A stretch of 64,000 nt of DNA from an uncultured Lachnospiraceae bacterium (GTDB lineage Bacteria; Bacillota; Clostridia; Lachnospirales; Lachnospiraceae), in contig CANQTL010000001.1 of assembly GCA_947626775.1 (NCBI GenBank), positions 147,701-211,700 on the forward strand, in the 5' to 3' direction. The position numbers were made by a program, and so were the translations under genes. Below are positions 7,356 through 17,535 of the stretch, one piece after another. Position 1 is the first letter of the stretch. Each line of letters starts with the position of its first letter. Below the pieces are notes generated by a model, which was not told where the DNA came from, searched no databases, and saw nothing but the letters and a program-made list of their open reading frames with translations.

Positions 7356-8927
7356 TCAGTGAAATAGATTCGCCACAGGCTCCGTCCCGTCGTTCGCGGA
7401 TACTCCGTCTCCGCTTTCCGGCGCCGCCTCCGCACTGTCGGCGGACACGCTTTCCGCCTCCGCCTCATAGTATCTGATCAGTTCCGCGGCAAAATGCTGC
7501 GCCAGAATCCTGTATCCGTCATGGTTGCCGTGCACGCCGTCCGGCATATAGTCCGCCACGATATCCGCGTCGTGGGAATCCAGTATATTGGAATTATACA
7601 GATCGATCACCTGATAATCGTACTCATCCGCCAGCGAGAGAATCACATCCACGAACCTCTCCTGCGGGAGCAGATAATCCCTCTCGCTCATCAGATAGTC
7701 GTGGAGAATATTGGGCAGCGGCGTCGCAAAGAAAATATCCGCGTCCGGATAATGCTCTCGCAGCCCGCGCATCAGCTCGTCCAGGTCGCCGCAGAACGTC
7801 CCGTAAGCCCGGTCGTCAAGATTTCCAAACTCCTGCCCCGAAACACAGAAACCGTCGTTGGTTCCGCCCATGACAATGATGACGTCCGTGTCCTCCGGGA
7901 TCTCCTCATAGCGGTCCACATACGCATCCGCCCAATATCTGCCGATTGAGGAGCCGCCGATACCGAGATTGCAGACTTCCTCCGCTCCGAGCATTTCCTG
8001 CAGCACGGCGGGATACGCATACTGCTGGTAGTTCTCTTCATCCTCCAGATTGGCCGCCGCCGTGATGCTGTCGCCGAGACAGGTGATCTTTTTCCCCGAA
8101 AAATCAATACGGCTCCCGGCAATGCGCGCTCTGTCCGCCTCGTTGACCCGGAGCGTCTCCTCCAGAGAAGTGTGCAGCTTCCGGCGTTCCGCCAGCGTCA
8201 TATGCTCCTCGAGATCATTGCCCGACACGCTGTTTTCGGACACGGCGCTGTTCTCCGACACCGCATCGTTACCCGATACCGCGTCATTTCCCGACACCGC
8301 ATCGTTGCCCGACACCGCGTTATTACCCGATACCGCGTCGTTGTCTGACACCGCGTTATTGTCCGACACCTCGCCATGCTCCGATATCGCCTCACTCTCC
8401 AGGGTCACGGCGTTGCCGGAGATCATGATCTGTTCCGCATCCCCGCCTTCCGCCTCCGGAGAACCGGCCTCGAAAGCCTCGTTCCCGCCGCCTTCCTCTT
8501 CCGCTTCAGACGACTCATTCCCGTCAACCGTCGCCTCCGCTTCGGCCGTCTCGCCCTCTTCCCCGGGCTCGCTCTCCTCCTGCGCCTCATCGCCGCCGTC
8601 TTCTGCCGTTTTCTCCGGGGCGCCGCCGTCAGATGTGTCCGCCGCCTGTTCCTGCTGCTGCGCCTCTCCGTTCTGGATACCGTCGATGAACTGCCGCAGC
8701 GCTTCCTTGTCCTTCGTCAGCTCCCGGATCTCCTCCTGCATCTCGCCGACACGGGCCTGCGCCTCCCGGTTCCTCTCGAAGACCCTCGTCACTTCTATCT
8801 CTTCCTGTTCCCTGGCCAGACGCCTGTCCGTGTCATAGATATCGTAGGCACGCAGCGCAACCACAGCGGCCAGTATCGCTGTCAGAGTCAATATGAGTAC
8901 CAGTAATATTTGATTCGCCTTTTTCAT
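7356..8927 (-). CDS. Membrane-anchored SGNH/GDSL hydrolase with hexapeptide repeats
   Basis: A 523-residue protein in four parts. A single amino-terminal membrane segment spans residues 6-27. A charged, probably coiled-coil stretch covers about 36-82. A long acidic low-complexity linker covers about 85-240 and ends in near-perfect six-residue repeats of the SGNDAV type (188-238). An SGNH hydrolase domain covers about 275-490. The catalytic blocks are clear: GDS at 285-287, GIGGSS near 322, GGTND at 354-358, and D463/H466 in DGVHGNHDG. Such domains deacylate esters, often O-acetyl groups on sugars or peptidoglycan. The anchor plus long linker suggests the active domain sits away from the membrane on the cell surface. 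The substrate is unknown. The gene stands where Bacillus has yacP (rae1), between rlmB and sigH. Confidence 0.85.
   Translation of the reverse strand: MKKANQILLVLILTLTAILAAVVALRAYDIYDTDRRLAREQEEIEVTRVFERNREAQARVGEMQEEIRELTKDKEALRQFIDGIQNGEAQQQEQAADTSDGGAPEKTAEDGGDEAQEESEPGEEGETAEAEATVDGNESSEAEEEGGGNEAFEAGSPEAEGGDAEQIMISGNAVTLESEAISEHGEVSDNNAVSDNDAVSGNNAVSGNDAVSGNDAVSGNDAVSENSAVSENSVSGNDLEEHMTLAERRKLHTSLEETLRVNEADRARIAGSRIDFSGKKITCLGDSITAAANLEDEENYQQYAYPAVLQEMLGAEEVCNLGIGGSSIGRYWADAYVDRYEEIPEDTDVIIVMGGTNDGFCVSGQEFGNLDDRAYGTFCGDLDELMRGLREHYPDADIFFATPLPNILHDYLMSERDYLLPQERFVDVILSLADEYDYQVIDLYNSNILDSHDADIVADYMPDGVHGNHDGYRILAQHFAAELIRYYEAEAESVSADSAEAAPESGDGVSANDGTEPVANLFH
8214..8366 (-). repeat. 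18-base tandem repeats coding SGNDAV-type hexapeptides
   Basis: About eight and a half units, read on the minus strand as SDNNAV, SDNDAV, SGNNAV, three SGNDAV, SENSAV, a five-residue SENSV, then SGND. The unit is 18 bases. Bases vary mainly at third codon positions, so the protein pattern is kept. It lies in the linker of the SGNH hydrolase and could change length by slippage. Confidence 0.85.
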
Positions 8928-8933
8928 CTTATT

Positions 8934-9674
8934 CTATGCCAACCTTTGCCTGACAATTTCATAGGCGAGCACCCCTGCGGCCACAGACGCGTTGAGAGAA
9001 TCGATATCTCCCATCATGGGAATCGCGGCGCTATAGTCGCACTTTTCCCTCACCAGCCTTCCGACGCCGTTTCCTTCACTGCCGATCACCATACCGATCG
9101 GTCCCCGCAGATCCAGATCATACATGCGCGTACCCTTCATATCCGCACAGACGAACCAGAGCCCTTCTTTTTTCAGATCCTCTATCGTCTGTCCCAGATT
9201 CGTCACCTTCGCCACAGGCGTATAATTGATTGCACCCGCGGACGCCTTGGCCACCGTCGCGGTGAGCCCGACCGCCCGGTCCTTAGGTATGATGACGCCG
9301 TGTGCGCCCGCCAGATTCGCCGTCCGGATAATCGCGCCGAGATTGTGGGGATCCTCGATATTGTCGAGCAGGATGACAAACGGCGCCTCGCCTTTGTCCC
9401 TCGCCACGTTCAGGATATCCTCCACCTCCGCGTAGGCATAGGCCGCCGCGTAGGCGATCACACCCTGATGTTTCCCCGTCTCGGACAGCTGGTCCAGACG
9501 CTCTTTCGGCACATACCTGATCTGGCAGCCGCTTTTGGCAGCCGCTCTCTTGATCGTCATGACCGGACCGTCCTGGCAGCCGTCCAGAACAAACAGCTTG
9601 TCTATGGTTCTGCCGGAGCGGAACGCCTCGATCACGGCGTTCCTGCCCTCGATAGTAAATTCCGTATATCGCAT
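8934..9674 (-). CDS. rlmB: 23S rRNA (guanosine-2'-O-)-methyltransferase, TrmH family
   Basis: SPOUT-family enzyme that 2'-O-methylates a guanosine (G2251 in E. coli numbering) of 23S rRNA. An amino-terminal substrate-binding domain spans about residues 1-75. The knotted SAM domain follows with its three motifs: NLGAIIRTANLAGAHGVIIP, IGSEGNGVGRLVRE and SLNASVAAGVLAYEIVRQR. The 246-residue length is normal. It lies 37 bases after mrnC. The RlmB or TrmH specificity within the family rests on this conserved context. Confidence 0.9.
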   Translation of the reverse strand: MRYTEFTIEGRNAVIEAFRSGRTIDKLFVLDGCQDGPVMTIKRAAAKSGCQIRYVPKERLDQLSETGKHQGVIAYAAAYAYAEVEDILNVARDKGEAPFVILLDNIEDPHNLGAIIRTANLAGAHGVIIPKDRAVGLTATVAKASAGAINYTPVAKVTNLGQTIEDLKKEGLWFVCADMKGTRMYDLDLRGPIGMVIGSEGNGVGRLVREKCDYSAAIPMMGDIDSLNASVAAGVLAYEIVRQRLA

Positions 9675-9711
9675 AGGATTTCCTTTCGCGCCTGTTTTCC
9701 CCTGCGCCTTA

Positions 9712-10136
9712 TTATATCTCCATGCCGACCTCGGCGATAGCCTCGCGTATCAGAGAAAGCAGCCTCTCCTGCTGCCCGCTCAGATACAGATAACCGCACA
9801 GCGCCTCCAGTCCCGTCGCCTTGCGGTACTCGGCCCCGGACGCATTCTTTGCCATAGTATGGGATTTGGCGTTCCTGCCCCGGCGGTACACCGCCGCCTC
9901 CTCCCCGGTCAGCTTCTCCTGCAGCGCGTCGATCATCTTCGCCTGTATGCGGGCGTTCACATAGCCAACCGTCTTCCTGTGCAGACTGTTGGCGGATCGG
10001 TTGCCACGCTCCACCACGATAGTCCGGATCACCAGGTCAAACACGGCGTCGCCGATATACGCCAGCGCCAGCGGAGAGTAAGTTCTGAGATCCGTCTCCC
10101 CGCAGCCGAACTCCCGCTTGATCGCCTCCAGGATCG

Positions 10137-10152
<16 letters not shown>
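9712..10152 (-). CDS. mrnC: Mini-ribonuclease III
   Basis: Dimeric RNase III-like enzyme lacking the double-stranded RNA-binding domain; in Bacillus it trims 23S rRNA ends. The 146 residues include LALAYIGDAVFDLVIRT, with the D of the metal-binding GDAVFDL motif, and ATGLEALCGYLYLSGQ near the carboxy end, which supplies the second acidic cluster. It overlaps the end of cysS by 16 bases, the usual arrangement. Confidence 0.93.
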
Positions 10153-11546
<1,394 letters not shown>

Positions 11547-11579
11547 GCTCTCCTCCAGGCCGAAGTCTTCTCCGGCAGA

Positions 11580-12251
11580 CTATTCTCTGTTTTTCTTCAG
11601 TTCCCTGATCTCGCGCTCCAGATCGAGCAGACGGTTAGTCAGCTCCGCATTGGCGCGCTGCAGTCCGGCAATATCCTCCCGCACGGGATCCGGCAGCCCG
11701 ATCTGGTCCAGCTCCTCCTGCGGCAGCGCCTTGTTATCGCGCTTCACCACCCTGCCCGGCACGCCGACCACGGTGGAATTGGGCGGCACTTCCTCCAGCA
11801 CCACGCTGCCCGCTCCGATCTTGCTGTTGTCGCCGATCTTAAACGAGCCGAGCACTTTTGCGCCCGTGCTGATCATCACGTTGTTGCCGATGGTGGGATG
11901 GCGCTTGCCCTGCTCCTTGCCGGTGCCTCCCAGGGTCACGCCCTGGTACAGCGTCACATTGTCGCCGATCACAGTAGTCTCACCTATGATCACGCCGTTG
12001 CCGTGGTCGATGAAAAATCCCCTGCCGATCTGCGCGCCCGGATGAATCTCAATTCCCGTCCTGCGCACCGCTTTCTGGGAAATCCATCTGGCCAGGAAAT
12101 AGTGTTTCTTCAAATACAGTCTGTGCGCTATCCGATAGTAGATCATCACCTTAAAGCTGGGGTACAAAACCACTTCCATATTGGAGTGTATGGCGGGATC
12201 CCGCTCCCGTATCAGCTGGATCTCCTCCCGGATATTCCTGATAAAACCCAT
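11580..12251 (-). CDS. cysE: Serine O-acetyltransferase
   Basis: First step of cysteine synthesis: acetyl-CoA plus serine to O-acetylserine. An alpha-helical amino part (about residues 1-70) is followed by a left-handed beta-helix of hexapeptide repeats, including PGAQIGRGFFIDHGNGVIIGE, TLGGTGKEQGKRHP and VGVPGRVV. The 223-residue length fits the short Bacillus-type enzyme. A carboxy-terminal LLDLEREIRELKKN helix probably forms a coiled coil. A sigma-A type promoter lies 66-94 bases upstream and probably starts the cysE-cysS-mrnC-rlmB-...-sigH transcript. The leader is too short for a T-box. Confidence 0.94.
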   Translation of the reverse strand: MGFIRNIREEIQLIRERDPAIHSNMEVVLYPSFKVMIYYRIAHRLYLKKHYFLARWISQKAVRRTGIEIHPGAQIGRGFFIDHGNGVIIGETTVIGDNVTLYQGVTLGGTGKEQGKRHPTIGNNVMISTGAKVLGSFKIGDNSKIGAGSVVLEEVPPNSTVVGVPGRVVKRDNKALPQEELDQIGLPDPVREDIAGLQRANAELTNRLLDLEREIRELKKNRE

Positions 12252-12316
12252 GTCAGATCCCTTCTATAAAATAAAGCATCCGTCCGCCGCGTCAACAATT
12301 CCCGGCGGTCATATAT

Positions 12317-12345
12317 AAAATATGCTAAACGGAAACATTTGTCAA
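12317..12345 (-). promoter_or_regulatory. Sigma-A type promoter for the cysE operon
   Basis: On the minus strand TTGACA (12340-12345) is followed after 17 bases by TATTTT (12317-12322). It overlaps the last bases of ispF. A second weaker pair, TTGACG and TATTTT with a 16-base spacer, lies about 35 bases closer to cysE. Confidence 0.55.
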
Positions 12346-12893
12346 CGCATATCGGTCCGCCCCGGGCATCCGCCGCAGCCCGCATAGCCGCACGCCGCAA
12401 CGTCCTCGCTGTACAGCTCTCTCGGGCTGGCGAGCATACAGACCGCCTGCGCGGAGATGCCTGCGCCGCTCCCGGTAAAGCCCAGCCCTTCCTCGGTGGT
12501 CGCCTTGACGTTGATCTGGCCGGCCTCTATCCCGAGCGCCCGCGCGATATTCTCCCGCATCCTGTCGATATGGGGCCGCATTTTCGGCGCCTGCGCGATG
12601 ATGGTCGCGTCGATATTTTCAATCAGGAAATGATTGTCAGCAAGCAGTTCTCCCACATGCTCCAGCAGCTTCAGGGATGAGATTCCCTCGTACGCGGGAT
12701 CGGTGTCCGGAAAATGCTTTCCGATGTCCCCCAGCGCCGCCGCCCCAAGCAGGGCGTCCATGATGGCATGCAGGAGCACATCCGCGTCGGAATGCCCGAG
12801 CAGCCCTTTCTCATAGGGGATTTCCACCCCTCCAAGAATCAACTTTCTGTTCTCCACCAGACGATGGACGTCATATCCCATTCCGATCCGCAT
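12342..12893 (-). CDS. ispF: 2-C-methyl-D-erythritol 2,4-cyclodiphosphate synthase
   Basis: Enzyme of the MEP isoprenoid pathway, a trimer with a zinc site. The start [12 protein letters not shown] contains the zinc ligands D8 and H10, and [19 protein letters not shown] and [11 protein letters not shown] follow. The ATG at 12893 follows AAAGGA at good spacing. The core is about 158 residues; here a glycine- and cysteine-containing tail ([13 protein letters not shown]) extends it to 183. That tail ends at the cysE promoter. ispF next to cysE-cysS is also the Bacillus order, although there gltX intervenes. Confidence 0.95.
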   Translation of the reverse strand: MRIGMGYDVHRLVENRKLILGGVEIPYEKGLLGHSDADVLLHAIMDALLGAAALGDIGKHFPDTDPAYEGISSLKLLEHVGELLADNHFLIENIDATIIAQAPKMRPHIDRMRENIARALGIEAGQINVKATTEEGLGFTGSGAGISAQAVCMLASPRELYSEDVAACGYAGCGGCPGRTDMR

Positions 12894-13003
12894 ACAATTT
12901 CCTTTCCCGCTCTGCGATTTTATCCGTCTCTCGACAGCCCCGTTTTCTTCGTATCCCAAACGCTTTCCGCGCCCGCGCTGCGATATCCGTCCGCCCGGGC
13001 CGC

Positions 13004-14380
13004 TCACCGGATCTGTCCGGCCTCGATTCTCCCCGCCACTCTATGGTAGAACAACAGGGACAGCGCCGCCGCCACGCCCCAGCCCACCGGCCACGAAAGC
13101 CAGATGCCGGCGGAGCCGAAAGGCGCCGACAACAGATAAGCCAGGATCACCCTGAGGATCAGATCGGTAAAAGTCGATACCATAAAATACCGCATGGCTT
13201 CCGCGCCCCGCAGCACGCCGTCCGCGATCAGCTTCAGGGAGACGACGAGATAAAAAGGCGATACGATCTGCAGAAAGAGCCGTCCCGTCTGCATCGCCGT
13301 CCCCGACGCATCCTCCAGAAAGAGCCTCATCATCGCCCCGCCGGCAAAGAAATACAGGACGGCAAAGCACGCCGCCACAGTAAGCGCAATCTTTATCCCC
13401 GCGCGGAAACACTCCCTGATCCGCCCGGTCCGTCCGGCGCCAAGGTTCTGCGCCACGAAGCCGGAGACTCCGTTTCCAAAAGTCGTAAAGCCCGTGATGA
13501 CGAAAGTATTGAGCTTCACCGCCGCGGAGTAACCGGCAATCACGTCCGAGCCGTAGGAATTGACGAGGCTCTGGATAAAGATATTTCCCACGGAGACGAA
13601 ACTCTGCTGCAGGATGCTCGGCACCGCCACCAGCGCGATTTTGCCAAGCATCGCGCCGGAAAAGACCGGCGGTTTCGCCTGCGCGCCGCCCTTTCGGATA
13701 TCGCCGCTTCCCGCCCGGCCGTCCACCTGGCGCAGCCTGACGCGGAAAGCCATAAGCGCCAGAACGCACGCCGCGCCCTGCGCGAGAAAAGTCGCCCACG
13801 CCACGCCGGCCACACCCCAGTGGAACACCGCCACAAACAGCAGATCCAGCAGAATATTGCCCACGGAGGAGCCGATCAGAAAATACAGCGGCGTCCGGGA
13901 GTCGCCCAGAGAATTGAACATGCCCGTCACCACATTGTACAGGAACAAAAACACGAAACCGCCGATATAGATGCGCAGATAGAGCGCCCCGTCCGCAAAG
14001 ATGTTGCCCGGCGTCCGGATCGCGCGCATCATGGGCGCCGTCGTCACAAGACCCACCGCGGTGAGCAACGCGGACAGGACAAATCCCACGAGCATGACCG
14101 TGGACACCGCCGTTTTCAGTTCCCTGTACCGCTTCGCGCCGAAAAGCTGGGAGATGATGACGGAACAGCCAATGTTGCAGCCCACCGCCACCGCCATGAA
14201 AATCATAGTGATCGGATAGGAAGCTCCCACCGCCGCCAGCGCGTCCTCGCCCGCGAACCGTCCCGCAATCATACTGTCCGCTATATTGTAGATCTGCTGG
14301 AACGCCACGCTGATAAACATGGGCACCGTGTAGCCAAGCAGCACCCTGCCGGAGTCCCCCGTCGTCAGATCCTGTATCAT
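13004..14380 (-). CDS. MATE family efflux transporter
   Basis: Integral membrane exporter of the multidrug and toxin extrusion family, using a sodium or proton gradient. The 458 residues hold about 12 hydrophobic helices in two similar halves. Signatures include [22 protein letters not shown] near the start, [17 protein letters not shown] in the middle and [15 protein letters not shown] in the second half. The substrate cannot be told. It lies between coaBC and ispF on the same strand and may be read as part of either unit. Confidence 0.92.
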   Translation of the reverse strand: MIQDLTTGDSGRVLLGYTVPMFISVAFQQIYNIADSMIAGRFAGEDALAAVGASYPITMIFMAVAVGCNIGCSVIISQLFGAKRYRELKTAVSTVMLVGFVLSALLTAVGLVTTAPMMRAIRTPGNIFADGALYLRIYIGGFVFLFLYNVVTGMFNSLGDSRTPLYFLIGSSVGNILLDLLFVAVFHWGVAGVAWATFLAQGAACVLALMAFRVRLRQVDGRAGSGDIRKGGAQAKPPVFSGAMLGKIALVAVPSILQQSFVSVGNIFIQSLVNSYGSDVIAGYSAAVKLNTFVITGFTTFGNGVSGFVAQNLGAGRTGRIRECFRAGIKIALTVAACFAVLYFFAGGAMMRLFLEDASGTAMQTGRLFLQIVSPFYLVVSLKLIADGVLRGAEAMRYFMVSTFTDLILRVILAYLLSAPFGSAGIWLSWPVGWGVAAALSLLFYHRVAGRIEAGQIR

Positions 14381-14428
14381 AACCTTTCGCCTCTTTCCTG
14401 TATTGATAACCGGAACGCCGCTATATCC

Positions 14429-15622
14429 CTACGGGCGGCGGTATTTCATGATATGATCGAACAGCCTGTCCGCCACGTCTTCCTTGCTCATCAGCGGCAG
14501 TTCCACAGTCTCATTCTCCGTGAGAATCGTCACCACATTCGTGTCCGTGCCGAACCCCGCGCCGTCCTGTCTGAGATTGTTGGCCACGATCATGTCAATA
14601 TGCTTTTTCTGCAGTTTCGCGCGGGAATTTTCCAGCACATGCTCCGTCTCCATGGAGAAACCGCACAAAAACTGCCCCTCCCTGCGGTGCGCGCCGAGCC
14701 AGGCCAGAATGTCTTCCGTGCGCGCAAGCGCGACCGACAGTTCCCCGTCGCCTTTCTTCATCTTCTCTTCCGCCGCCTGCGCCGGACGGTAGTCCGCCAC
14801 CGCCGCCGCCTTGACAATGATATCCTGCGCGGGAGCAGCCTCCTTAACCGCCTGCGCCATGTCCGCCGCGGACACGACGGGCACAGTGCGCACGCCGATG
14901 GGCGGCTCCAGACTCGTCCTGCCGGACACTAACGTCACCTCCGCGCCGCGCAGCATCGCCGCGCGGGCGATCGCATAGCCCATTTTCCCGGTGGAATGAT
15001 TGCTGATATAGCGCACGGGATCTATCTTCTCCTGCGTCGGTCCCGCCGTGACGAGCACCTTCAGTCCCGCCATGTCCTTAGGCGTCAGCGCCTTGATAAG
15101 ATACTCGCAGAGCGTCTCCGGCTCCGGCATCTTGCCCTCCCCCGTATCTCCGCAGGCCAGGCGGCCCACAGCCGGATCGATCACCTCCATGCCATAGCGC
15201 GCAAGCGTCCGCAGATTGTCCTGCACGATCGGATTGCGGTACATGCGGGTATTCATCGCCGGCGCAAAAAGTTTCGGACAGGTGCAGGCGAGCAGCGTGG
15301 TCGTGAGCATATCGTCCGCGACGCCGTGCGCCGCTCTGGCAATCACGTCCGCAGACGCGGGCGCAACAAGAAATACGTCCGCCTGGCTGGCCAGCGACAC
15401 GTGTTCCACCTGAAACTCAAAATTCCTGTCGAAAGTATCCACCAGGCACTTGTTGCCGGTGAGCGTCTCAAAGGTAATCGGATTGATAAAATTGACGGCG
15501 TTCTCCGTCATGAGGACGGTCACATCCGCGCCGCGTTTCTTCAGCATACTGGCGAGAGACGCGATCTTGTAGGCCGCGATGGACCCCGTCACGCCGAGAA
15601 GGATCTTTTTCCCCTGTAGCAT
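14429..15622 (-). CDS. coaBC: Bifunctional phosphopantothenoylcysteine synthetase/decarboxylase
   Basis: Two successive steps of coenzyme A synthesis. Residues about 1-180 are the FMN-dependent decarboxylase (CoaC): GVTGSIAAYKIASL, the FAPAMNTRMYRNPI motif and LACGDTGEGKM. Residues about 188-397 are the CTP-dependent ligase (CoaB): VTAGPTQEKIDPVRYISNHS, GKMGYAIA and the KKHIDMIVANNL lysine segment. The length (397) is normal. It follows coaX after 24 bases. Confidence 0.96.
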   Translation of the reverse strand: MLQGKKILLGVTGSIAAYKIASLASMLKKRGADVTVLMTENAVNFINPITFETLTGNKCLVDTFDRNFEFQVEHVSLASQADVFLVAPASADVIARAAHGVADDMLTTTLLACTCPKLFAPAMNTRMYRNPIVQDNLRTLARYGMEVIDPAVGRLACGDTGEGKMPEPETLCEYLIKALTPKDMAGLKVLVTAGPTQEKIDPVRYISNHSTGKMGYAIARAAMLRGAEVTLVSGRTSLEPPIGVRTVPVVSAADMAQAVKEAAPAQDIIVKAAAVADYRPAQAAEEKMKKGDGELSVALARTEDILAWLGAHRREGQFLCGFSMETEHVLENSRAKLQKKHIDMIVANNLRQDGAGFGTDTNVVTILTENETVELPLMSKEDVADRLFDHIMKYRRP

Positions 15623-15646
15623 AGCTTTACTCCGTTTTATTTTCCT

Positions 15647-16417
15647 TTATTCTTCTACATTCTTATAATATATGATGCCAAGCCCTTTCAGGGTCAGTTC
15701 ATTGTCGTAAATAATTTCCCGTTTGCAGTACGGCACGATGCTGCCGGACAGTCCGCCCGTGGCGACTACCGGCGCCTCATAGCCCAGCTCGTCGAAGATG
15801 CGCTCGATCATGCCGTCCAGACAGGCCGCCTGCCCCATCACGATGCCGCTCTTCATACACTCGATGGTATTTTTGCCGATCACCCTCCTCGGCGCTTCCA
15901 GGCTGATGCGCGGCAGCTGGGAAGTACGGTTGACCAGTGACTCCAGAGAGACCTTGACCCCCGGCAGGATCATGCCGCCGACATAATTCTTCTTATCGTC
16001 CACCACGCTGATGGTCGTCGCCGTCCCCATATCGATCATAATAATGGGCGCGCCGTAATAGTGCAGACCGGCGACCGCGTTGACCACCAGATCCGACCCC
16101 AGCTGTCCCGGATTGTCCATCAGGATATTTAAGCCCGTCTTCACCCCCGGTCCCACCAGGAGCGGCGCCCTGTGAAACAGCTTGAGAAACGCGGCCTTCA
16201 TGATATTGTTGAGAGGCGGCACCACCGAGGAGATGATGCTGCCGTCTATATCCGTCAGTTTGATATGATACAGATCGAAGAGCGTCCGGAACTCCACCAC
16301 ATACTCCAGCTCCGTCTTGGAAAGGTTCGTGGAGACGCGCTCCACGAACCGTACCTGTTCTCCTTCGATACAGCCGATCACGATATTGGTATTGCCGATG
16401 TCGATTGCCAGAATCAT
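15647..16417 (-). CDS. coaX: Type III pantothenate kinase
   Basis: ATP-dependent phosphorylation of pantothenate, first step of CoA synthesis. It has the acetate/sugar kinase fold motifs: MILAIDIGNTNIVIGCIEG (phosphate 1), MIDMGTATTISVVD (phosphate 2) and GMILPGVKVSLESL. Length 256 is usual. It sits between an ECF S component and coaBC, so uptake and the first CoA steps are probably co-expressed. Confidence 0.95.
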   Translation of the reverse strand: MILAIDIGNTNIVIGCIEGEQVRFVERVSTNLSKTELEYVVEFRTLFDLYHIKLTDIDGSIISSVVPPLNNIMKAAFLKLFHRAPLLVGPGVKTGLNILMDNPGQLGSDLVVNAVAGLHYYGAPIIMIDMGTATTISVVDDKKNYVGGMILPGVKVSLESLVNRTSQLPRISLEAPRRVIGKNTIECMKSGIVMGQAACLDGMIERIFDELGYEAPVVATGGLSGSIVPYCKREIIYDNELTLKGLGIIYYKNVEE

Positions 16418-16466
16418 ATAGGTCTCCTTGTATCCTAACAGGTATTGTATCTTTTATCGCTCCAAT

Positions 16467-17291
16467 TTACTTCTTCATAGAGTACACCGGCTTGATCCGC
16501 GTCAATGCAAAACCGACGCCGGCCACGATGATCGCCGCGACGACCGCCTCCACGATACCGTTGAACGTCACCACTCCCATGATCACGTCAAGCACGGCCT
16601 CGCCCGCCACGCCGACCGCCTCCGCATAGGCTTCCCGGTATAAGATAAAAATGCCGCTCATGACAAAAAGCGTGTTCGTGAACGCCCCTGCAAGCCCCGC
16701 ATAGGCGAGCGCAACGCTGGCGTTCTCTCTCCTACTGCCGCTCAGCGTGAGCGCGATCATCAGCACGATGCCCGCAATCAGCCCAATCACGGTGCAGACA
16801 GCCGCGCTCAGCGCCTCAGGAAACAGACGTATCAAAAATGCTCTGACAGAGATTAACAGAATCAAAGACGCCACAGCGTTCACAACAATCTTGCCCGTTC
16901 CCTGTCCGCCGCCGAGCGCTTTGCGGATCAGAAGATAGACGAAATAGGGCACGACGCCCACCAGAATTCTCGGCACAAAACAGATGTACAGGCTCTTAAA
17001 GACGCCGGATACACCGACCATATTGTAGGCGAGAACGGGCGAGAATACGAATGCCGAAGCCGTCGCCGCCTTGAATGTGTTGTTGATGAAACTGGTCAAT
17101 CCGAATACGAATCCCAAAAATGCACCTTTCTTCGGTCCGAGAAATAGCGCTCCCAGGATGACGGGGATGTGAATGATCGTCGCGTTGATCACGACAAGCG
17201 GGATATATCCCAGCGGTGTGAATGCCATAATCACGATTATGGCGGTGAACAGTGCCGTAAGCACCAGTTCATAGGTCTTTTCATTTTTCAT
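16467..17291 (-). CDS. ECF transporter S component, probably pantothenate-specific (PanT-like)
   Basis: Substrate-binding membrane subunit of an energy-coupling-factor vitamin importer; it works with EcfA1, EcfA2 and EcfT encoded elsewhere. The 274-residue protein has six or so membrane segments and the ECF start pattern ELVLTALFTAIIVIMAFTPLGYIPL, followed by LGPKKGAFLGFVFGLTSF. The ATG at 17291 has an AGGAGG site. The pantothenate assignment is an inference from its place directly before coaX and coaBC. A sigma-A type promoter lies 52-80 bases upstream. Confidence 0.85.
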   Translation of the reverse strand: MKNEKTYELVLTALFTAIIVIMAFTPLGYIPLVVINATIIHIPVILGALFLGPKKGAFLGFVFGLTSFINNTFKAATASAFVFSPVLAYNMVGVSGVFKSLYICFVPRILVGVVPYFVYLLIRKALGGGQGTGKIVVNAVASLILLISVRAFLIRLFPEALSAAVCTVIGLIAGIVLMIALTLSGSRRENASVALAYAGLAGAFTNTLFVMSGIFILYREAYAEAVGVAGEAVLDVIMGVVTFNGIVEAVVAAIIVAGVGFALTRIKPVYSMKK

Positions 17292-17342
17292 GGTACAAAT
17301 CCTCCTGTTATTATTCTCATAAATGAGATACAATACGCTGAT

Positions 17343-17371
17343 ATAGTACCACACTGATATTTTGTTGACAA
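17343..17371 (-). promoter_or_regulatory. Promoter for the ECF S component-coaX-coaBC unit
   Basis: Minus-strand boxes TTGTCA (17366-17371) and TACTAT (17343-17348) are separated by 17 bases, placed 52 bases before the start codon. Confidence 0.55.
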
Positions 17372-17435
17372 TATTTTTTTGCCTGAAAAGAGGGCGGCTT
17401 TCCGCGCGATCCCCGTCTTTCCTGCAGTTGGCCAC

Positions 17436-17465
17436 TTGTCAATCCGGGGCACTTTGTGATATATT
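17436..17465 (+). promoter_or_regulatory. Promoter for purC
   Basis: Plus-strand boxes TTGTCA (17436-17441) and TATATT (17460-17465) with an 18-base spacer. The distance to the purC start is about 70 bases. No guanine-type purine riboswitch is visible in the short leader. Confidence 0.5.
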
Positions 17466-17535
17466 TGACGCAGACTGAACGGCCTGTGTCCCAAGACGGC
17501 GGACACAGAGAGACAACGATACGATGGAGGCGCTT

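Noticed and set aside
12252..12316. T-box leader before cysE-cysS
   Set aside because: The leader from the predicted promoter is about 60 bases, too short, and no T-box sequence is present.
13043..14932. 629-codon plus-strand open frame
   Set aside because: Antisense to the MATE and coaBC genes, with R/H/Q-rich random-looking sequence.
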